DNA from: [Clostridium] scindens
GTDB taxonomy: Bacteria; Bacillota; Clostridia; Lachnospirales; Lachnospiraceae
Direction of reading: 5' to 3'
NCBI RefSeq assembly: GCF_019597925.1
Contig: NZ_CP080442.1
Coordinates: forward strand, 1,778,001-1,842,000
DNA: 64,000 bases
The position numbers were made by a program, and so were the translations under genes. Below the pieces are notes generated by a model, which had not been told where the DNA came from, did no database searches, and saw only the letters and a list, made by a program, of their open reading frames with translations. Positions 33,640 through 41,909 of this stretch are shown in pieces (position 1 is the first letter of the stretch; the number at the start of each line of letters is the position of its first letter).

Positions 33640-35904
33640 ATGTTAGAAAATGAATTGACAGCCTTGGTGCAGACAAAATTAAATAAAGAGATGAAAGATG
33701 CAAGCGATAGGGAACTATATTATGTCCTGCTTGCCTATACGAAAGAAAGACTGAAAGAGACGCCGGTGATTGAGGGCGATAAGAAATTATACTATATTTC
33801 CGCGGAATTCCTGATTGGGAAGCTTCTGTCTAATAACCTGATTAATCTTGGCATCTATGAAGAGGTGGAGGAAGTCCTGAAGAAAAATGGCAGGGAACTA
33901 TCCCGGATTGAGGAAGTGGAGCCGGAACCGTCCCTTGGAAACGGCGGACTAGGAAGACTTGCTGCCTGTTTCCTGGATTCCATCGCTACTTTGGGCCTTG
34001 CCGGCGACGGAATTGGCCTAAACTACCATATGGGCCTGTTCCGCCAGGTGTTTCAGGGCCATAAGCAGAAGGAAGTGCCAAATCCCTGGATAGAGCCTGA
34101 GAGCTGGCTTACGGATACGGGAATTAGTTTCGAAGTGCCATTCCGTGATTTTACCCTGACATCCAGACTGTATGACATTGATGTTGCCGGCTATGAGAAT
34201 GGGAAGAACAAGCTGCACCTTTTTGATGTGGAAGGCGTGGATGAGAGCATCATCGGGGATGGCATCAACTTTGACAAGCATAATATCGGCAAGAACCTGA
34301 CGCTCTTTCTGTACCCGGATGACAGCGACAAGGCAGGCAACCTCCTTCGGATCTACCAGCAGTACTTTATGGTATCCAATGCAGCCCAGCTGATCTTGAA
34401 GGAATGCAAGGATAAGGGATATGACCTTCGCCGGCTGCATGAGCATGTGGCAATCCAGATCAATGACACCCACCCGTCCATGGTGATCCCGGAACTGATC
34501 CGGCTGCTGGTGCAGAATCAGATCGACTTTAATGAAGCCATCGAGATCGTGCAGAAGACCTGTGCGTATACGAACCATACGATCCTGGCAGAAGCGCTGG
34601 AGAAATGGCCGCTGGATTACCTGGAGCAGGTAGCGCCGCAGATCGTGCCGATTATCAAGGATCTGGATATGCGCGTCAAGGGAAGATACCAGGATCCAAG
34701 GGTTGCCATTATAGATGAGCAGAACCGCGTCCACATGGCACATATGGACATCCACTTCGGGCACAGCGTCAACGGAGTTGCGGCTCTTCATACAGAGATA
34801 CTGAAGAATTCCGAATTGAAGCATTTCTATGATATCTATCCGCAGAAGTTTAACAACAAGACGAACGGCATTACCTTCCGAAGGTGGCTTCTGCACTGCA
34901 ATAAGGAACTGGTGCGCTGGATCAGCGGGTATGTGGAGGAAGACTTCCGAAAAGATGCCAACAAGCTGGAGAAACTGCTGCGCCACATCGACAGCGAGAT
35001 CGCATTAGAGAAGCTCCTGGATGTGAAGCACCAGAAGAAAGTGCAGCTGGCAGAATATTTAAAAGAGACGCAGAGGCTGGAACTGAACCCGGATTCTATC
35101 TTCGACATCCAGATCAAGCGCCTGCATGAGTATAAGCGGCAGCAGATGAATGCCCTGTATGTGATCTATAAATATATGGAAATAAAGGCCGGAAAGAAGC
35201 CGCAGATACCGATTACCATGATCTTCGGGGCAAAGGCAGCGCCGGCATATACCATCGCAAAGGATATTATCCATCTGATCCTGTGCCTGCAGGAACTGGT
35301 AGATCATGATCCGGATGTGGCGCCATACCTCAAGGTAGTCATGGTGGAAAATTATAATGTAACCATGGCAGAGCATCTGATACCTGCCTGTGATATCTCC
35401 GAGCAGATATCCCTGGCTTCCAAGGAAGCATCCGGAACGGGCAATATGAAGTTCATGCTGAACGGGGCGGTAACGCTTGGAACGGAAGATGGGGCCAATG
35501 TGGAGATCCACGAACTGGTGGGCGATGACAACATCTATATCTTCGGCGAGTCCAGCCAGCAGGTCATTGACCATTATGCGAACCGGGACTACCGGGCAGT
35601 GGATTACTATATTCATGACGAGCAGATTCGCTCCCTGATCAACTTCATTATCAGCCCGGAGATGATGAAGATCGGCGATCCTTACCATCTGCTTCAGATT
35701 CATGCGGAACTGATCCAGAAGGACTGGTTCATGGCGCTTCTGGACCTGAAGGACTATATTGCCACCAAGAACCGCGCATACGAAGATTATGCGGACCGCA
35801 AGGCATGGAGCAAGAAGATGCTGACCAACATCGCGATGGCAGGATACTTCTCCTCCGACCGGACGATAGCGGAATACAATAAAGATATCTGGCATCTGAA
35901 ATAA
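33640..35904 (+). CDS. glgP: Glycogen/maltodextrin alpha-glucan phosphorylase
   Basis: The 754-residue GT35 enzyme releases glucose-1-phosphate from alpha-1,4-glucans by phosphorolysis. It carries GNGGLGRLAACFLDS, GLNYHMGLFRQ, the IQINDTHPSMVIPEL and TNHTILAEALEKW segments, and the pyridoxal-phosphate lysine in EASGTGNMKFMLNGAVTLGTEDGANVE (about residues 600-625). ATG at 33640 follows AAAGGAGG; an upstream ATG at 33601 has no ribosome site. Position directly after a sugar importer suggests it acts on imported maltodextrins. A long hairpin follows the stop. Preference for glycogen or maltodextrin cannot be told from sequence. Confidence 0.95.
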   Translation: MLENELTALVQTKLNKEMKDASDRELYYVLLAYTKERLKETPVIEGDKKLYYISAEFLIGKLLSNNLINLGIYEEVEEVLKKNGRELSRIEEVEPEPSLGNGGLGRLAACFLDSIATLGLAGDGIGLNYHMGLFRQVFQGHKQKEVPNPWIEPESWLTDTGISFEVPFRDFTLTSRLYDIDVAGYENGKNKLHLFDVEGVDESIIGDGINFDKHNIGKNLTLFLYPDDSDKAGNLLRIYQQYFMVSNAAQLILKECKDKGYDLRRLHEHVAIQINDTHPSMVIPELIRLLVQNQIDFNEAIEIVQKTCAYTNHTILAEALEKWPLDYLEQVAPQIVPIIKDLDMRVKGRYQDPRVAIIDEQNRVHMAHMDIHFGHSVNGVAALHTEILKNSELKHFYDIYPQKFNNKTNGITFRRWLLHCNKELVRWISGYVEEDFRKDANKLEKLLRHIDSEIALEKLLDVKHQKKVQLAEYLKETQRLELNPDSIFDIQIKRLHEYKRQQMNALYVIYKYMEIKAGKKPQIPITMIFGAKAAPAYTIAKDIIHLILCLQELVDHDPDVAPYLKVVMVENYNVTMAEHLIPACDISEQISLASKEASGTGNMKFMLNGAVTLGTEDGANVEIHELVGDDNIYIFGESSQQVIDHYANRDYRAVDYYIHDEQIRSLINFIISPEMMKIGDPYHLLQIHAELIQKDWFMALLDLKDYIATKNRAYEDYADRKAWSKKMLTNIAMAGYFSSDRTIAEYNKDIWHLK

Positions 35905-35923
35905 TTTGAAATAGCAAGAATGT

Positions 35924-35965
35924 GGGCAGCGTGATTCGTCTTGAATCACGCTGCCCCTGTGCTTT
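35924..35965 (+). terminator. Intrinsic terminator of glgP
   Basis: A perfect 14-bp stem (GGGCAGCGTGATTC and its complement) around a five-base loop is followed by a short T-rich stretch (CTGTGCTTTT). It separates glgP from the convergent nitroreductase gene and may act in both directions, although the T tract is weak. Confidence 0.75.
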
Positions 35966-35975
35966 TATAGATGGT

Positions 35976-36497
35976 TTAATCAAATTTTTCATAGGATACC
36001 AATTGGCTCAATGGGATACGTGCTGCCAGATGGCGTTCTGGGTCTGCCGGCGTTTCATTGGCATAGCCGACAGCCAGGATATTGATTGGCTCAAGAGAAT
36101 CCGGCAGTTGAAATTCTTCTTTTATAATGTCTGGCTTGAAGAAACATATCCATACAGAACCCAGGCCAAGTTCCGTAGCTTCCAGCATCATGTGGTCTGT
36201 CAAAATAGAAGCATCGATATCCGTAGTTTTTTTGCCGTCAAAAGGACGTTTCCATGCCTTCGAATGGTCGGCGCAGACAAGGATCGCTAAAGGCGCCCCA
36301 TGTAGATTGGCGGCCTTGGAAATCTTTTTTAACCCCTCTTCTTCTTGTACGACCAGCAAGCGCACGGGCTGCAGATTGGCGGCGGTAGGCGCTACATGTG
36401 CTGCATTTAAAATTTGATCAAGTTTTTCTGCCTCTACTTTCTTATCTGTATATTTCCTTACGGAATAGCGTGTTTTTGCAATATCCAAAAAATTCAT
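35976..36497 (-). CDS. Nitroreductase family FMN oxidoreductase
   Basis: The 173-residue protein has the nitroreductase fold: RYSVRKYTDKKV at the start with FMN-phosphate contacts, APTAANLQPVRLLVVQ, GAPLAILVCADHSKAW, DHMMLEATELGLGSVWICFF and the C-terminal ILAVGYANETP. Small members like this reduce nitro compounds, quinones or other electrophiles with NAD(P)H. The gene is divergent from an HxlR regulator across a 128-base intergenic region, so it is likely under its control. A ribosome site, AAGGAGG, precedes the ATG. Confidence 0.92.
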   Translation of the reverse strand: MNFLDIAKTRYSVRKYTDKKVEAEKLDQILNAAHVAPTAANLQPVRLLVVQEEEGLKKISKAANLHGAPLAILVCADHSKAWKRPFDGKKTTDIDASILTDHMMLEATELGLGSVWICFFKPDIIKEEFQLPDSLEPINILAVGYANETPADPERHLAARIPLSQLVSYEKFD

Positions 36498-36543
36498 AAA
36501 AAATCCTCCTTGATTTGTCGTTGTGTATCAGGTTAACCTATAC

Positions 36544-36553
36544 TATAATTATA
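36544..36553. promoter_or_regulatory. Nitroreductase -10 box within a TATAATTATA palindrome
   Basis: On the minus strand TTGTCG (36575-36570) and TATAAT (36553-36548) have a 16-base spacer. The -10 box lies inside the perfect palindrome TATAATTATA (36544-36553), and GGTTAACC (36533-36540) lies just downstream. A regulator bound here would block nitroreductase transcription. Confidence 0.5.
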
Positions 36554-36625
36554 CCTGCAATAGAGTATACGACAAGAACGCACTATTAAGTTATATACTA
36601 CCTAAAAAGAAAGTATGGTGATTGG

Positions 36626-36949
36626 ATGAATAGGAAATGCGGTGAATTTACTTGTCCTGTCGAAGCTACGATCCAGCTGATCGGCGGCAAGTATAAATCG
36701 GTCATTCTGTGGCATTTAATGGGGAAGACATTGCGTTATAGCGAGATTCACAAGTTAATGCCTAAGGCGACTGATAAGATGCTGGCCCAGCAGCTCCGTG
36801 AATTAGAAAAGGATGGACTGATAAATCGAAAGGTATATCCTGTCGTACCGCCAAAAACAGAGTATTCGCTTACGGATTTTGGCAATACCCTCTCGCCGAT
36901 ACTGGTCGAAATGTGTAATTGGGGCAAACAGTATTTGGACTATCAATAA
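36626..36949 (+). CDS. HxlR-family transcriptional regulator
   Basis: The 107-residue protein is a winged helix of the HxlR/YodB family: CPVEATIQLIGGKYKSVILWHLMGKTLRYSEIHKLMP, then KMLAQQLRELEKDGLINRKVYPVVPPKTEYSLTDFG. Two N-terminal cysteines (Cys5 and Cys10) resemble the redox- or quinone-sensing Cys of YodB/HypR relatives. The gene diverges from the nitroreductase gene, a pairing typical of electrophile-responsive regulation. Regulation of that gene and redox sensing are inferred from family and context. No downstream partner gene is co-transcribed before pflB. Confidence 0.92.
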   Translation: MNRKCGEFTCPVEATIQLIGGKYKSVILWHLMGKTLRYSEIHKLMPKATDKMLAQQLRELEKDGLINRKVYPVVPPKTEYSLTDFGNTLSPILVEMCNWGKQYLDYQ

Positions 36950-36999
36950 ATGCTATAAGTCTAAAGCATATTGCACAAAATTGCATACATGATTAGTAA

Positions 37000-37014
37000 T
37001 GAGAATAATTATCA
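37000..37014. promoter_or_regulatory. Fur-box-like 7-1-7 inverted repeat upstream of pflB
   Basis: TGAGAATAATTATCA matches the Fur consensus TGATAATNATTATCA at all specified positions but one. It ends nine bases before the pflB -35 box. Binding by Fur or a relative (PerR, Zur) is not shown. Confidence 0.45.
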
Positions 37015-37023
37015 GAATAAGGC

Positions 37024-37052
37024 TTGATATTTTTATTTCCGGATGATATACT
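37024..37052 (+). promoter_or_regulatory. Promoter of pflB-pflA
   Basis: TTGATA (37024-37029) and TATACT (37047-37052) are separated by 17 bases. pflB starts 44 bases after the -10 box. Confidence 0.7.
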
Positions 37053-37096
37053 GTGCGGGAAAATGAAAACCTGATACACGAAAGGGGATAAATAGA

Positions 37097-39349
37097 ATGG
37101 CACAGTATGAACAGTGGGAAGGGTTTAAGGGAAGGCTATGGAAAGATGACGTTGATGTAAGAGACTTTATCCAGAACAACTATGTTCCGTATGAAGGCGA
37201 CGCGTCATTTTTGGCGGACGCGACTGAAGCAACCGACAGACTATGGGGCAGATTGCAGGAACTTCAGAAAGAAGAGCGTGCAAAAGGCGGAGTACTGGAT
37301 ATGGAGACAGAGATCGTGTCCGGGCTTACGGCTTATGGCCCTGGATATATTGAGGAAGATATGAAGGATCTGGAGCAAGTGGTGGGCCTTCAGACGGACA
37401 AGCCGCTGAAGCGCGCTTTTATGCCCTACGGCGGTATCCATATGGCGGAGCAGGCCTGCACCACCTATGGATACCGGCCAAGCGAGAGACTTCACGAGAT
37501 ATTTACCAAATACCATAAGACGCACAATCAGGGCGTATTCGATATCTATACGCCGGAGATGAAAAGGGCGCGCCACAATAAGATTATTACGGGCCTGCCG
37601 GATACGTATGGCAGGGGACGCATCGTAGGGGATTACCGGCGCGTGGCGCTCTATGGCATCGACTACTTGATCGAGCGCAAGCAGCAGGATTTTATCCGCG
37701 GCGAGAGGCATGGCATGAAGGGCACGGACTTCCGTCTGCGGGAAGAGATCGCGGACCAGATCAAGGCATTAAAGGAAATGAAAGAGATGGCGTCGGTCTA
37801 TGGCTATGATATCTCGCAGCCGGCCAAGGACGCGAAAGAAGCAGTGCAGTGGCTTTATTTCGGCTATCTTGCGGCCATCAAGACCCAGAACGGGGCGGCT
37901 ATGAGCGTGGGACGCATTTCCACATTCCTGGATATCTATATGCAGAGAGACCTGGAAAAGGGAACGCTTACCGAGACGCAGGCCCAGGAATTGATCGACC
38001 ACATGGTTATGAAGTTTCGGATGGTGAAGTTTGCAAGAATCCCGTCATATAATGAACTCTTCTCCGGAGATCCGGTCTGGGCGACCCTGGAGGTGGGAGG
38101 ACTCGGACAAGATGGACGCTCTATGGTGACGAAGAACGATTACCGATTCCTTCATACTCTGGAAAACATGGGCCCATCGCCAGAGCCGAACCTGACGGTG
38201 CTCTATTCCCCGCGCCTGCCGGAGAACTTTAAGAAGTATGCGGCCATGATATCCGTGACCACAAGTTCCATCCAGTATGAAAATGATGATGTCATGCGCC
38301 CGGTATGGGGGGACGACTATTCCATCTGCTGCTGCGTGTCAGCCACCCAGACAGGCAAGGAAATGCAGTTCTTCGGCGCCCGTGCCAATCTGGCGAAATG
38401 CCTGCTGTATGCCATCAATGGCGGCATCGATGTAAAATCGAGAGAGCAGGTAGCGCCAGCGTACAGGCCGATCACCTCAGAGTATCTGGATTACGATGAA
38501 GTTATGGAACGATATGACGCTATGATGGAATGGCTGTCAAAACTGTATGTGGATACTCTGAATATGATTCACTATATGCATGACAAGTACAACTATGAGG
38601 CAGCGGAGATGGCACTTATCGACACGGATGTTAGACGTACATTCGCCACCGGGATTGCCGGATTCTCACATGTGGTCGATTCCTTGAGCGCGATCAAGTA
38701 TGCCAAGGTCAAGGTGATTCGGGACGCGGATGGCCTGGCGGTGGACTTTGAGACGCAGGGCGACTTCCCAAGATACGGAAACGATGACGACCGAGCGGAT
38801 GAGATCGCGATCTGGCTTCTCAAGACCTTCATGCACAAGCTTAAGAAATGTCATACCTACCGGAATTCCGAACCCACAACCTCAATCCTTACCATTACGT
38901 CCAATGTGGTATATGGCAAGGCTACCGGATCGCTGCCGGATGGAAGAAAAGCCGGAGAGCCACTGGCGCCTGGGGCGAACCCATCATATGGCGCGGAGAA
39001 GAACGGGCTGCTGGCGTCCCTGAACTCTGTGGCGAAGCTTCCTTACGAACTTGCCCTGGACGGGATTTCCAATACGCAGACTATCAGCCCGGGCGCGCTT
39101 GGGCACAGCGATGAGGAGCGCACGGACAATCTGGTAGGCGTGCTGGACGGATATTTCAGCCAAGGAGCGCATCATCTGAATGTAAACGTGTTTGGCACCG
39201 AGAAACTAATTGATGCTATGGAGCATCCAGAAAAGCCGGAATACGCCAATTTCACGATCCGCGTGTCCGGATACGCGGTTAAGTTCATTGATCTGACCAG
39301 GGAACAGCAGATGGACGTTATCGCCAGAACCTGTCACGATAGAATGTAA
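37097..39349 (+). CDS. pflB: Formate C-acetyltransferase (pyruvate formate-lyase)
   Basis: The 750-residue glycyl-radical enzyme converts pyruvate and CoA to formate and acetyl-CoA under anaerobic conditions. The active-site Cys pair is in SICCCVSATQTG (about residues 410-421), and the glycyl-radical loop RVSGYAVKFIDLTREQQ lies near the C-terminus with the radical Gly at about 727. Length and motifs match true pyruvate formate-lyase rather than glycerol or choline lyases. The activase gene pflA follows after 14 bases. AAAGGGGAT precedes the ATG. The upstream promoter and Fur-like site suggest a regulated operon. Confidence 0.97.
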   Translation: MAQYEQWEGFKGRLWKDDVDVRDFIQNNYVPYEGDASFLADATEATDRLWGRLQELQKEERAKGGVLDMETEIVSGLTAYGPGYIEEDMKDLEQVVGLQTDKPLKRAFMPYGGIHMAEQACTTYGYRPSERLHEIFTKYHKTHNQGVFDIYTPEMKRARHNKIITGLPDTYGRGRIVGDYRRVALYGIDYLIERKQQDFIRGERHGMKGTDFRLREEIADQIKALKEMKEMASVYGYDISQPAKDAKEAVQWLYFGYLAAIKTQNGAAMSVGRISTFLDIYMQRDLEKGTLTETQAQELIDHMVMKFRMVKFARIPSYNELFSGDPVWATLEVGGLGQDGRSMVTKNDYRFLHTLENMGPSPEPNLTVLYSPRLPENFKKYAAMISVTTSSIQYENDDVMRPVWGDDYSICCCVSATQTGKEMQFFGARANLAKCLLYAINGGIDVKSREQVAPAYRPITSEYLDYDEVMERYDAMMEWLSKLYVDTLNMIHYMHDKYNYEAAEMALIDTDVRRTFATGIAGFSHVVDSLSAIKYAKVKVIRDADGLAVDFETQGDFPRYGNDDDRADEIAIWLLKTFMHKLKKCHTYRNSEPTTSILTITSNVVYGKATGSLPDGRKAGEPLAPGANPSYGAEKNGLLASLNSVAKLPYELALDGISNTQTISPGALGHSDEERTDNLVGVLDGYFSQGAHHLNVNVFGTEKLIDAMEHPEKPEYANFTIRVSGYAVKFIDLTREQQMDVIARTCHDRM

Positions 39350-39363
39350 GAAGGAGCAAGAGT

Positions 39364-40089
39364 ATGACAAAAGGATACATTCATTCTTTGGAAAGTTTTG
39401 GCTCTGTAGATGGACCAGGCATCCGCTACGTGATATTTACCTCCGGCTGCGCCATGCGCTGCCAGTTCTGTCACAACCCGGATACCTGGAATATGAAGGC
39501 AGGAACCCCTTATACTGCGGATGAACTGATAGACAGGGCGCTAAAGTACCGCGCTTACTGGGGAAGCAAAGGCGGGATCACAGTCAGCGGAGGCGAGCCC
39601 CTTCTGCAGATCGACTTCTTATTGGAACTATTTAAAAGAGCCAGGCAGAAAGGCATTCACACGACCCTTGATACCAGCGGAAATCCATTTACGAAAAAAG
39701 AGCCGTTCTTTGGAAAGTTCCAAAAACTGATGGAGTACACCGATCTGGTGCTGCTGGATATCAAGCACATCGATGACGGGCAGCATAAGATTCTGACCGG
39801 ACAATCCAACCAGAACATCCTGGAATTGGCAGAATATCTCTCGGATATAGGAAAGCCGGTCTGGATCCGTCACGTCCTGGTGCCAGGAAGAAGTGATGAA
39901 GATGCATATCTCATAAGACTTCATGACTTTATCGCGACCCTGAAGAATGTAGAAAAAGTAGAAGTCCTTCCCTACCATACGATGGGCGTATATAAATGGA
40001 AAGAATTGAGGCTTGAGTATCCTCTGGAAGGGGTCGAGCCCCCCACAACAGAACGCGTGGAGAACGCCAAGCGTATATTGAACACGTAA
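39364..40089 (+). CDS. pflA: Pyruvate formate-lyase-activating enzyme
   Basis: The 241-residue radical SAM protein abstracts hydrogen from the PflB glycine to make the active radical. The 4Fe-4S cluster motif is CAMRCQFC (CX3CX2C, about residues 30-37), preceded by SVDGPGIRYVIFTSGC and followed by VSGGEPLLQ and TLDTSGN segments. Such enzymes act in the cytoplasm on their cognate lyase, encoded just upstream. AAGGAGCAAG precedes the ATG. The last two codons and the stop lie inside the left arm of a 75-bp perfect palindrome. Confidence 0.96.
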   Translation: MTKGYIHSLESFGSVDGPGIRYVIFTSGCAMRCQFCHNPDTWNMKAGTPYTADELIDRALKYRAYWGSKGGITVSGGEPLLQIDFLLELFKRARQKGIHTTLDTSGNPFTKKEPFFGKFQKLMEYTDLVLLDIKHIDDGQHKILTGQSNQNILELAEYLSDIGKPVWIRHVLVPGRSDEDAYLIRLHDFIATLKNVEKVEVLPYHTMGVYKWKELRLEYPLEGVEPPTTERVENAKRILNT

Positions 40090-40156
40090 CAAAATGAAGA
40101 TGTGCACGTAACACTTTTCAAAAGTGTTACGTGCACATCTTCATTTTGTTACGTGT
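40082..40156. repeat. 75-bp perfect palindrome at the pflA 3' end
   Basis: Two 37-base arms (40082-40118 and 40120-40156) are exact reverse complements around a single C. Each arm contains CACGTAACA twice. The inner stem is flanked by an A-rich stretch on one side and TTCATTTTGTT on the other, so it can act as an intrinsic terminator in both directions for the convergent pflA and GH18 genes. It could also be a mobile palindromic repeat. Confidence 0.9.
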
Positions 40157-40166
40157 CAACTTGCCT

Positions 40167-40205
40167 CAACTGGTGCGTAAAATCGTCACAACTGGTGTGT
40201 CAAAT
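40167..40205. repeat. Two 17-bp direct repeats (CAACTGGTG unit) beside the palindrome
   Basis: CAACTGGTG(C/T)GT(A/C)AAAT occurs at 40167-40183 and 40189-40205, 22 bases apart. The second copy contains the last codons of the convergent GH18 gene. The role is unknown. Confidence 0.6.
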
Positions 40206-41331
40206 TGAATCGGTCAGCCAGTAGGAGCCAGTTGGCCCGAAAGAGCTGCATGATCTGCCAGTAGGATACGCCCCTAAGGCCGAACTCTTCGACAAGGTCG
40301 AATTTTCCATTCAGGCTGCGGACATCTTCGAACCACACTTCGTGTTCCGTGCCGTTGGACCAGTAGCGGAAGAAAGGAGACTGGGCGATGTCGTCAAATT
40401 GGATGGCAGCGCCTTGGGAGATGGCCAGCTGCACGGCCTCCACATTGCCGATGGTACGGGCGCGGGAGGTGCCTCGGACGAAGGGCAGCGCCCAGTCATA
40501 TCCATAGTTGGGAATCCCCAGATGGATCTTGGAAGGGGGGATCACGGTGACCGCATATTCCACCACCTCCCGGACCTTGTTAAGCGGGGCTACCGCCATG
40601 GGAGGCCCATAGGTGTAGCCCCACTCGTAAGTCATTAAAAGGACATAATCCGCAGTCTCGCCCAGTCTCCGGTAGTCTTTGCCCTCATAGAGAAGTCCGG
40701 TCTGGGTATCCGAGGTCTTCGGTGCCAGGGCGACGCTGGTCGGATACCCGAGGGCACTTACGGCTTCTTGCATATAGGCGACGAAGTCTACAAAGGCGTC
40801 CCTGTCTTCAGCGAGGATGTATTCGAAGTCGATGTCCAGCCCCTGGAATCCCCGGGCCGTGATCTGCTCCACAATCGCATCTTTAAGACGTCTTCTGGCA
40901 TCCAGGTCATTTACAACCTGGGAAATCAAGGAATTATTAAAACGCCCGTCCGGCCCAAAAGGCGTCAAGGTAAGAATTGGCGCTGTGCCAAAGGCTCTGG
41001 CGGCCTCGATCATCCAGGCGTCATCCAGCAAAGGCTCGATCAGCTCTCCTTCCATTGTAAATCCATAGGAAAATATATAGAGATAGGAGAGATAAGGGAG
41101 CGTCTCCCGAAGAACCCACGGGCTGATAAAGGGATAGGCATATCCGCCTGCATAGATTGTAGAGCGGGGAGAAGAGATACCCGCAGGCGTTGGAAGCAGC
41201 AGGGCTTCGCCTATGGCAAGCCGGTATGGATAGGGAATCTGATTCTGATAGACGATTGTAGAAACAGGAATGCCATAGGCAGCAGCGATGCTGTCGACGG
41301 TATCTCCTGGCTTAACGGTATAGATGAGCAT
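40186..41331 (-). CDS. LysM and glycoside hydrolase family 18 protein (YaaH/SleL-like)
   Basis: The 381-residue protein has an N-terminal LysM domain (IYTVKPGDTVDSIAAAYGIPVSTIVYQNQI, about 2-45) followed by a GH18 TIM barrel with the catalytic motif GLDIDFEY (DxxDxDxE, Glu near residue 175), VALAPKTSD, DYVLLMTYEWG and a C-terminal SYWQIMQL. This layout is that of SleL/YaaH-type cortex-fragment N-acetylglucosaminidases of spore-formers, or other peptidoglycan hydrolases. No signal peptide is seen, which also fits spore-associated YaaH proteins. ATG at 41331 follows GGGAGAA. The link to spore germination is inference. The last codons fall in a direct repeat. Confidence 0.92.
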   Translation of the reverse strand: MLIYTVKPGDTVDSIAAAYGIPVSTIVYQNQIPYPYRLAIGEALLLPTPAGISSPRSTIYAGGYAYPFISPWVLRETLPYLSYLYIFSYGFTMEGELIEPLLDDAWMIEAARAFGTAPILTLTPFGPDGRFNNSLISQVVNDLDARRRLKDAIVEQITARGFQGLDIDFEYILAEDRDAFVDFVAYMQEAVSALGYPTSVALAPKTSDTQTGLLYEGKDYRRLGETADYVLLMTYEWGYTYGPPMAVAPLNKVREVVEYAVTVIPPSKIHLGIPNYGYDWALPFVRGTSRARTIGNVEAVQLAISQGAAIQFDDIAQSPFFRYWSNGTEHEVWFEDVRSLNGKFDLVEEFGLRGVSYWQIMQLFRANWLLLADRFNLTHQL

Positions 41332-41440
41332 GGCAATTCTCCCGAAAAGTCGATTCAGATAAACGTATGAAGGTGATTGCGAATATATAACTATTATTTC
41401 GAACCCCAATTCTCTTTTTCACATATAGTAGAATAAGGCT

Positions 41441-41468
41441 AAAGGCTCGCATTATCGCAGAGCCTTTT
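41441..41468 (+). other. Leader hairpin before feoA
   Basis: AAAGGCTC (41441-41448) pairs with GAGCCTTT (41460-41467) about 20 bases before the feoA start. Only four T follow, so it is a weak terminator or attenuator candidate, or a structural element in the leader. Confidence 0.4.
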
Positions 41469-41489
41469 ACAGATATAGGAAGTGACGGG

Positions 41490-41729
41490 ATGAAGCATTG
41501 CAGTCATATGGCGGATTTAAGCCCGGGGGAAAGGGCTATTGTAACAGACATCTGCATGAATACGGATATGCGCAGACGTCTGCAGGACATGGGGCTGATA
41601 GAAGGTACTTTGGTAGAATGCGTGGGCATCAGCCCTCTCGGAGATCCATGCGCATATTTGATTCGCAGGACGGTAATCGCGCTTCGCAAAGAGGATGCCA
41701 GCCAGGTGAGGATCAGGCTGGTCGCATAA
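41490..41729 (+). CDS. feoA: FeoA family ferrous iron transport protein
   Basis: The 79-residue cytoplasmic protein has the SH3-like FeoA fold: GERAIVTDICMNTDMRRRLQDMGLIEGTLVECVGISPLGDPCAYLIRRTVIALRKEDASQVRI. FeoA assists FeoB in ferrous iron import. The feoB gene lies 172 bases downstream, but a terminator-like hairpin lies between them. A possible AGGAAG ribosome site precedes the ATG. The order feoA-feoB is classic, so the feoB frameshift would disable the set if real. Confidence 0.92.
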   Translation: MKHCSHMADLSPGERAIVTDICMNTDMRRRLQDMGLIEGTLVECVGISPLGDPCAYLIRRTVIALRKEDASQVRIRLVA

Positions 41730-41810
41730 GGGAGGGGCGCAGCATATTATGAATATTTAATTGGACCGCACAGGACAGACGTAACTTTCATATACTATTA
41801 TAAGGCTATG

Positions 41811-41837
41811 GCCCAAGCAGGACTGCTGGGGCTTTTT
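41811..41837 (+). terminator. Intrinsic terminator between feoA and feoB
   Basis: GCCCAAGCAG pairs with CTGCTGGGGC (one mismatch) across a two-base loop, followed by five T. It implies some transcription ends after feoA. Confidence 0.65.
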
Positions 41838-41858
41838 GTGAAATAAGGCGGTGATCAT

Positions 41859-41909
41859 ATGATTCATTACCTGCATATGGAAGAGAGGCGGTGGTGCCAG
41901 AATGGGTAA
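41859..41909 (+). CDS. Possible 16-residue leader peptide overlapping the feoB start
   Basis: An ATG preceded by AAGGCGGTG starts a 16-codon frame ending eight bases inside feoB. The peptide (MIHYLHMEERRWCQNG) has no known match. The overlap suggests translational coupling. The frame is very short and may be coincidental. Confidence 0.3.
   Translation: MIHYLHMEERRWCQNG

Noticed and set aside
36498..36625. HxlR/nitroreductase intergenic region as a riboswitch
   Set aside because: No structured RNA motif is recognised; short palindromes are better explained as operators.
40768..41370. 200-codon plus-strand frame opposite the GH18 gene
   Set aside because: The opposite strand has LysM and GH18 motifs; this frame is antisense and has no domain.
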